Shown here: positions 59,901 through 64,000 of the stretch, one piece after another
How the letters are laid out: each line of letters opens with the position of its first letter
Numbering within the stretch: position 1 is the first letter of the stretch
DNA from: Chlorops oryzae
Lineage: Eukaryota; Arthropoda; Insecta; Diptera; Chloropidae
Direction of reading: 5' to 3'
NCBI GenBank assembly: GCA_020466095.1
Contig: CM035807.1
Span: forward strand, 32,066,212 to 32,130,211
DNA length: 64,000 bases
Made by a program: the position numbers and the translations under genes
Notes under the pieces: generated by a model
The model's input: the letters and a program-made list of their open reading frames with translations, nothing else
Told to the model about the DNA's origin: nothing
Databases searched by the model: none

Positions 59901-61438
59901 TACTCGCCACCCGCAAATCCTTTTAGCGTACCATCACACTGCGTGAGTACACCCAGATCCTTCGTTGCGACTGATTTCCGTACCAACGATCGCGTACTGC
60001 CAGAGTCCACCAGAGCCTGATAACAATTCTCATTTATTTTGATTTCCTTAAAAATTCTGAGATCCTGTTTGCTTTCTCGCACCGCATCACATTGGTCTTG
60101 CTCGCTTTTATGCCCACTCGCATTGTTTGGCTTCCTTTTCTTCGGCTTAGGACAGTTTCGGGCAATATGGCCCTTTTCCCGACAGTTAAAACACAATGGT
60201 CCACTGATCTTGTCATTCCGAGTATCATCAACCTGAACTTTCCCAGCTTTAGTTCCACCGTCACCTGGGCCTGTGTTAATGGGTTTATTTCCTCCTTCGT
60301 AGAGATTTTTCATCACCTTAAGCAAATCAGGGCATTTCCGGAATTGCAATGCGGACAATGTTCTCTTCAAACTGTAGTCGTTGATCCCTTCAATTATGTA
60401 CTTAATAATCGCATCGTCATGTAGTTGTCCCTTTCTGCCAATTGCAAGCATACGGAAATAATATTCGCTCATGGTTTCGCCTTTTTCCTTTTTCGTCTTC
60501 ATCAGTTCCATATGCGAGTCTGCTGAATTCTCAATGGCCGGGAAGTCATCTAAAAATTTCATAACAAATAAGTCCCAATTGATAAAAATTTGTTGACCAT
60601 CCATCCATGCAAATGCACTTCCCTTTAGATTGTTTTTCACGGCAAGCAGCAAGATGTCATCGTTCCACTGATAAACACGTCTCAGCTGATCGATTCGTTC
60701 GACAAATTGTGTTGAAGTTAATCCCCCTTTACACGGATCAAACGTTGGCAATGCGTCTGCAACTTCACGTACGCTCATACGCATCGAGTTCGCGCTAGCC
60801 TGCGCTCCACACATTGGCTCCGAATGACGTTGCGGTGAACATACACACTGGTGTGAAGTAGTCGTTTGATTATGTTGTGCCATTCCAGTATGTGTTTGCG
60901 GCAACTGGAAAGTTCGATGCAACACACTTGTCGGCGGAATATACGGCGAATTCATGTATGGTGGTTGACAAACAATCGGTACGGGTACCTGGTTCACAAC
61001 ATGCGGTGCTTCAATAAGTGTTGCCATACGTGATGTCTGTTGGGCCTGCGATGTTGTCATACGTAGTGTTGTCGCATTCACACTCGTTGTAAAACAATTC
61101 AATGTCGGCTGGCTTACTGTTTCAAAATGGCGATCTGGACTGCCGGCAACTTGAACATTCGTACGGGTGACCGTTTCCTCCATTTGGCGAGTTAACGTCT
61201 GCACCAAACGCGTGAGGTTACGCACCTCTTCCTGAAGCTTTCCCACGTCACCTTCTTCTTGTCCTCCTCCTGCTGCCTCCAATCCCAGCGAGATTAATTC
61301 TTCTCGATCTTCCATTTCAGTGGATTCCTTCACGCCTGCATCCACCAGTCTAGCGATTAACTCCAATTTCGATCCCGACGTTTTCAACTTTAAGTCACGC
61401 AATTTCTCTTTGAGTACTGGAATTGTATATTTTTCCAT
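56918..61438 (-). CDS. gag-pol: Gag-Pol polyprotein of the Ty3/gypsy element, 1,506 aa
   Basis: Translated on the minus strand from the first ATG (61438), 36 nt inside the 5-prime LTR; the open frame extends further up but has no earlier ATG. Residues from that Met: SAP-like motif 5-36; predicted coiled coil 64-90; Gag core about 221-385; CCHC knuckle 416-429; protease Asp-Ser-Gly at 478-480. RT spans about 626-816, with Leu-Asp-Leu-Met-Ser-Gly at 713-718 and a changed active box Tyr-Val-Asp-Glu at 775-778. RNase H acidic residues are 924, 963, 990 and 1033. Integrase has HHCC (His1130, His1135, Cys1165, Cys1168), the catalytic triad Asp1197, Asp1256, Glu1292 (35 residues between the last two), and Gly-Pro-Tyr at 1427-1429. 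An acidic tail follows, and the last six codons and stop lie in the 3-prime LTR. Gag and Pol are one frame with no shift. The Glu for Asp at 778 may impair reverse transcription. Confidence 0.95.
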   Translation of the reverse strand: MEKYTIPVLKEKLRDLKLKTSGSKLELIARLVDAGVKESTEMEDREELISLGLEAAGGGQEEGDVGKLQEEVRNLTRLVQTLTRQMEETVTRTNVQVAGSPDRHFETVSQPTLNCFTTSVNATTLRMTTSQAQQTSRMATLIEAPHVVNQVPVPIVCQPPYMNSPYIPPTSVLHRTFQLPQTHTGMAQHNQTTTSHQCVCSPQRHSEPMCGAQASANSMRMSVREVADALPTFDPCKGGLTSTQFVERIDQLRRVYQWNDDILLLAVKNNLKGSAFAWMDGQQIFINWDLFVMKFLDDFPAIENSADSHMELMKTKKEKGETMSEYYFRMLAIGRKGQLHDDAIIKYIIEGINDYSLKRTLSALQFRKCPDLLKVMKNLYEGGNKPINTGPGDGGTKAGKVQVDDTRNDKISGPLCFNCREKGHIARNCPKPKKRKPNNASGHKSEQDQCDAVRESKQDLRIFKEIKINENCYQALVDSGSTRSLVRKSVATKDLGVLTQCDGTLKGFAGGEYKCNEAMKLHFAIDGEMQSHEFWIVADEIMDHDFVIGIDFLKKNCVVMNQGECQISALNKEEINVNRELQQKNKEELEGLLEKFHMCFSKTLSTIGKYDRGKMKIKLTTTTPISLTPYSISLPKRRIVEEKIEEMLRNDIIRTSKSAYSSPILLVPKADGDERLCVDFRALNAITEKQPWSMPTVEGVLSTLAGKTVFTTLDLMSGYYQIELEENSKQYTAFVTHHGHFEFNRMPFGLRNAPSEFQRAMNEIIAPMRDRVISYVDEVIIASKTADEGIQTLREFFELIKSAGLTLRLSKCSFLMESVMFLGHKLSAEGIQPGNRKTEAILKFREPRTVHDVRRFLGLTGFFRKFVPKYAQIAAPITKLLRKNCNFEWTQSCNQAFKELVSILSHEPVLGVYDVNKQQQIHTDASSNGLAAILMQTDEHGLRPLAYYSRACSDAESKYHSYELELLAVVEACERFRMYVFGKQFIVVTDCQAIVKTSNIKPLAARISRWLLRLQEYDIIFEYRANAAMRHVDAMSRAPNEDESTITEDVSEKLMVITDDVEDWVAVMQRSDPKLTEIIDIISGTRKSDQARMYQKDFTIKKQRLMRKVNETNLLMVPSGMRWRIIKLCHDEAGHVGVDATISKILDHFWFPKMRNIVKSYIKACIECNYYRSPKIKEGRLYGMDTPRLPFEVLHMDHLGPFIKSKQGNEYIHVMVDALTRYVIISAVKTTKTKPVLNIINNLTIYFGLPKTIVTDRGTAYTSAAFEEFCRAQEIQHIKVAVRTPRSNGLAERVNQSVLQYLRTANVEARDWDEKLRSMQWTLNTRVNSTTAFSPMDLVFDFPLRDIAGSKIIAALQEDDEYSSAMSMEERRSKAVGNIEAARLRWKKRFDEKHTTPHVYQEGDLVLIESALPSTGESRKLDPKYKGPYEIKKVLRFDRYIVEDIEGSQRNRRKYSSVISSDKMKPFCSLIPEFDEDYDDGGTPEDDKSRDELTSGKAELSLVPST

Positions 61439-61456
61439 TACGTGGCGGATGTTCAC

Positions 61457-61474
61457 ATCCCTGCTTCTGACTTT
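61457..61474 (-). other. Candidate primer-binding site
   Basis: Directly inside the 5-prime LTR the minus strand reads AAAGTCAGAAGCAGGGAT. The core GTCAGAAG is complementary to the CUUCUGAC acceptor end I recall for Leu tRNAs, and GGGAT fits the adjoining T arm. The usual TGG that pairs with the tRNA CCA is missing, so pairing would start a few bases in. The assignment is tentative. Confidence 0.4.
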
Positions 61475-61638
61475 TGTCACTCAAAAGAATTTGCGATTTA
61501 CAAAAAAAGGTTTATTAAAGTTAAAACAAATATAAAAAACTGGACTTGTAGGAAACGACGTTATTCGCCCCACGCTATCAATCGACTGACTTCTTTTTCT
61601 CCTTCTTCGTTTTCTCTAGGTACTCGGTACTAGTGACA
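61475..61638 (-). repeat. 5-prime LTR (164 bp)
   Basis: Identical to the left LTR. In element orientation it starts TGTCACTAGTACC and ends GAGTGACA. It supplies the promoter and, after AATAAA at 61511-61516, the U5 end that joins the primer-binding site. Confidence 0.95.
61555..61589 (-). promoter_or_regulatory. Inr plus DPE core promoter in the LTR
   Basis: The minus strand has TCAGTC at 61584-61589, a perfect insect initiator (TCAKTY), placing +1 at 61587. At +28 to +33 (61560-61555) it has CGTCGT, matching the downstream promoter element RGWYVT at five of six positions. No TATA box sits 30 bp upstream. AATAAA lies downstream of this start, giving a sensible U3-R-U5 order. The motifs were read by eye and the start site is predicted. 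Confidence 0.6.
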
Positions 61639-61642
61639 CTGT
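61639..61642. repeat. Target-site duplication of the LTR element (CTGT), right copy
   Basis: Pairs with 56773-56776. Confidence 0.85.
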
Positions 61643-61677
61643 TATATTTAGTAGTTGTTGAATTTCCACCATCTTGA

Positions 61678-62420
61678 CTGCTTCAATTGCAAGTTCGTCG
61701 TATTCTTTATTGTCGGTCGCTGTGGTTCGTTTGCTTGAAAATTGTTTCCAAATATTTCTGGTTTTTTAACCATTTTGTGCTAATTTTTTCGAATTTCTTT
61801 CTTGGTTTTTTTTTCACAGAGCAAATGTGTTCTCTGGCGGGCTTATTGCCCGGCTCAGTTTCGTACAGTGAAACAAATTTATATGAATTATCATTTCTTG
61901 AGGAAAAACAATTGATTTATATTTTATTACTTTTCTCCATGCTGCACTCTTTTTAATTTCCTTTGCTCTCTCTATCTCTCTCTCCCTCGCTCTCTCTCTC
62001 TCTCTCGCTCTCTATATATGTATTCAACTTTCTGTGGATGCTTAAAAATATAGCCTTCTGCTACATTCATTGATTGTAAGGCTCTGCAATATTGCAATTC
62101 TATTTGAATTCTATTTTTAAGCCATAATTCATTCCACAACGCAGGGACATCGGAGAAAAAAAAAATAAGGTGAAATATTTATGACTCCAAAAATTTTTAA
62201 AAGAAAACTACGACATTCAATTTATTCCCATTTTCCTGTTCGTTTTCTGCCAACTCCGAATTCGTGCATGACGCCAATATTGATCTGAATAAGCGAGCGA
62301 ATCTAACGTGATTTGTGGTTTGGGGGAAATCCTTCCAAAATACATGAATTCAAAGATGTTCACAAATGTACCAGCTAGTCCAATATCTAATAAATGAACA
62401 CTGTAATAATTCATCAGTTC
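61678..62420. other. Stretch right of the LTR element, no recognised gene
   Basis: Starts as the right-hand continuation of the interrupted open frames, then turns A/T-rich. It holds a CT-repeat at 61965-62013 and an A run at about 62157-62165. No further feature was seen. Confidence 0.4.
61965..62013 (+). repeat. CT-dinucleotide microsatellite
   Basis: Interrupted CTCTCT array, about 49 bp. A GAGA-type sequence in reverse could bind GAGA factor in flies, but no context supports this. Confidence 0.8.
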
Positions 62421-62423
62421 TTA

Positions 62424-62825
62424 AGCCTGCAATACACTCTAAGCTTTTTACGTAGATAGAAGTGTGTAGAGTGTAGAGAATGTACCTATGTTGTACATAT
62501 ACACTGAAGACGGTCTCTGAAATTCTAAAGCTCTACGTAAGGCTGCCATCGACATATTTAGAGTACAACTCTACTATGTGCTCCACGACTACAAACAATG
62601 CCAAAGTAATTTTCTCTACTGTAGAGTCGTAGAGAAAACATTCATCTGCAGTTTTAATAGCCATGAAGCACATAGAAGAGCTCTAGTCTAAAAATGTCGA
62701 CGGCAGCTCTACGTGGAGCTGTAGAATTGTAGAGACGGCCCTAAGTGTCCTACACAACAAAGGTAGATTCTCTACACTCTACAGTTTTTTCTCTACGTAA
62801 AAAACTCTATTATGGATTTTAGGCT
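62424..62825. mobile_element. Foldback MITE, 402 bp, TTA-flanked
   Basis: The two halves pair over nearly their full length: the left has TTTTTACGTAGA, TGTAGAGTGTAGAGAAT and CTCTACGTA. The right, reversed, has TTTTTACGTAGAG, TGTAGAGTGTAGAGAAT and CTCCACGTAG. Termini are AGCCTGCAATACAC and, reversed, AGCCTAAAATCCAT. TTA occurs on both sides (62421-62423, 62826-62828), the target preferred by PIF/Harbinger transposases. Repeated TCTACGTAGAG motifs run throughout. Confidence 0.7.
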
Positions 62826-63014
62826 TTAGGAGGAAAAATTGTATTGTGAAAAGATAAGTCTTTGAACTAAGAAAAAGGTACAGTTTAAAAATTTTTTGGA
62901 ATAACATTTGGAGTCTCTAAATAAGCTGGAGTTTTGAATTTTAATGCACTCGGGGATGTCACAGAAATGAGCTGCAAAATCGTCCAGAATTTTAATTATT
63001 CCAAAGATCATGAC

Positions 63015-63685
63015 CAGGGCTGATCAAAATATTTATTTAAATAATAAATATTTAATTAAATATTTCGACTCTTCTGGGCAAAAATAAATATATCAGCAAA
63101 TTTTGATTTTCCGTAAATATTTCGGCTAATATTTCATATTATATACGAATATGCAGTAGATATACTCGTAAAACTCGTAATAAGCATGCTTTCCAATCAG
63201 ATAAACATAATTCATAACGCTGCACTATGGGCGGAAAGCCCAAAAACAGCGGCAAAAATATGAAGGACTCTTCCAATAAGAACGATTTTTTCGGTAAGGG
63301 GCTTTTTTGGGGTCGCTGATTTCAAATCTGGTGTCAGATTTTCAAAAACCAAAATGGCTGATCCAATATGGTGGCCAATTTTTTTAAAAATAGATCTTTT
63401 TCCAAAAAACTGTATCACAAGGAGGTTTTTGGGGTCGCTGATTTCAAATCTGGTATCAGATTTTTATTACAAATGTTTAAAGATATTTCTCTGATTATAA
63501 ACGAGTCTTAGATAATAGCCTACGTTCATTCATTTTTGAAAATCTTCGAAAACATCTCATATTTTATTGCAATAAGTTTACTTAAACCAATAAAATATGG
63601 AAAATGCCCTTGAAATAAATTTTTATCGTAAATATTTATCGCAAATATTTTGAGTGTTTTTTTTTAAATATTTTGATTAGCCCTG
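63015..63685. mobile_element. hAT-type non-autonomous element, 671 bp, exact 8-bp TSD
   Basis: Ends CAGGGCTGATCAAAATATTT and, reversed, CAGGGCTAATCAAAATATTT. ATCATGAC flanks both sides (63007-63014 and 63686-63693). Inside, a block with GGGGTCGCTGATTTCAAATC occurs twice (about 63310 and 63432), the copies about 120 bp apart. ATAAATATTT palindromes fill both arms. No transposase. Confidence 0.85.
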
Positions 63686-63792
63686 ATCATGACGATCTTG
63701 CTTTGACCCATCTCATTTGAAGATAAGAATATATGTATGTTTACTCTCGATATATGATGATTGAGTAGAAATGCTGTAGAAAAAGTTTTTAG

Positions 63793-64000
63793 TAGTGATG
63801 CCACGAATATTCGGCCACTATTCGGTATTCGGCCTATTCGGCGTCATTTTTCAGTATTCGGTATTCGGCCGAATAGTTAAAATATTCGGCCGAATACCGA
63901 ATAGTAGAAATAACTTATTAAAAAAATCAGCAGTAACTACAAATTAAGTTTTTCTCACAATAACGTAAAAAAATTTAATTAACGAGATCTAAAAATACAG
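63793..64000. mobile_element. Probable hAT-type element cut by the window edge
   Basis: TAGTGATGCCACGAATATTC is followed by a cluster of ATTCGG/CCGAAT repeats in both orientations (TATTCGGTATTCGGCC, ATTCGGCCGAATACCGAATA) up to about 63905. Start bases and subterminal palindromes suggest a hAT-like element; its other end lies outside the window. Confidence 0.4.

Larger units (their letters stand above)
56777..61638 (-). mobile_element. Full-length Ty3/gypsy LTR retrotransposon, 4,862 bp
   Basis: Two identical 164-bp LTRs bound a single gag-pol frame on the minus strand, with CTGT duplicated outside. LTR ends are TGTCAC and GTGACA, so they follow the TG...CA rule within a 6-bp inverted repeat. 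There is no env frame. RT, RNase H and integrase order is that of Ty3/gypsy; short LTRs, a possible Leu-tRNA-type primer site and the RNase H region recall the Mdg3/micropia group (from memory, not searched). Identical LTRs imply a recent insertion. Confidence 0.95.

Noticed and set aside
57252..60424. Several plus-strand frames of 60-150 codons opposite the LTR element
   Set aside because: They are antisense shadows of the gag-pol frame.
61439..61480. Upstream GTG start for gag-pol at 61480
   Set aside because: Eukaryotic initiation at GTG is unlikely; the first ATG is at 61438 and leaves room for the primer-binding site.
1..64000. CRISPR arrays, operons, riboswitches or prokaryotic genes
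   Set aside because: No regularly spaced short repeats, and gene density, splice-like signals and transposons are eukaryotic.

Overview
This window is AT-rich eukaryotic DNA with very low gene density. It has long A/T runs and microsatellites, candidate splice sites, insect-type core promoter motifs and many insect transposon families. I read it as nuclear DNA of a fly (Diptera, probably a higher fly such as a tephritid or muscoid), from intergenic or intronic sequence. Family names come from motif recognition and target-site duplications (TSDs) read by eye; no database was searched. I did not recognise a complete host gene. Six short ORFs or possible exons are listed at low confidence.

The one large intact coding sequence is the gag-pol polyprotein of a Ty3/gypsy LTR retrotransposon on the minus strand (56777-61638). 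It has identical 164-bp LTRs, a 4-bp CTGT TSD, a fused gag-pol frame, a SAP-like N-terminus, a CCHC knuckle, protease, reverse transcriptase, RNase H, and an integrase with a GPY-type C-terminus. The RT active-site box reads YVDE instead of YxDD. The element sits in a GC-richer stretch that was open on both strands before insertion.

The rest is a dense graveyard of small non-autonomous DNA transposons, many still bounded by readable TSDs. hAT type (8-bp TSD): 503-561, 10131-11268, 12482-12691, 27053-28089, 31113-31286, 43736-43988 and 63015-63685, with weaker cases at 313-495 and the right edge. Transib type (5-bp TSD, ends CACAGTG, the heptamer used by V(D)J recombination signals): 5912-6196, 39675-39960, 55211-55994. 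Harbinger-like (3-bp TSD): 46650-47389 and 62424-62825. Pogo-like: 40994-42489, which holds a TA-flanked element, which itself holds a palindrome. A second nest lies at 46650-47389. There are two DINE-1/Helentron-like copies and a fragment, an RTE-like LINE fragment with a 17-bp TSD, a tRNA-type SINE, a tRNA-like sequence inside an inverted-repeat element, a degenerate minisatellite, and two copies of a long palindromic MITE.

Layout: 1-10 kb, mostly unique DNA with small MITEs and one possible secreted-peptide ORF. 10-16 kb, repeat-rich (hAT foldback, duplicated repeat, DINE-like pair). 16-31 kb, mixed, with a promoter-like GC-richer stretch near 20 kb. 31-37 kb, TE-poor with the best exon candidate (34332-34481). 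37-47.4 kb, TE-rich with two nests. 47.4-55.2 kb, the longest TE-poor stretch. 55-64 kb, Transib MITE, LTR retrotransposon and foldback elements.
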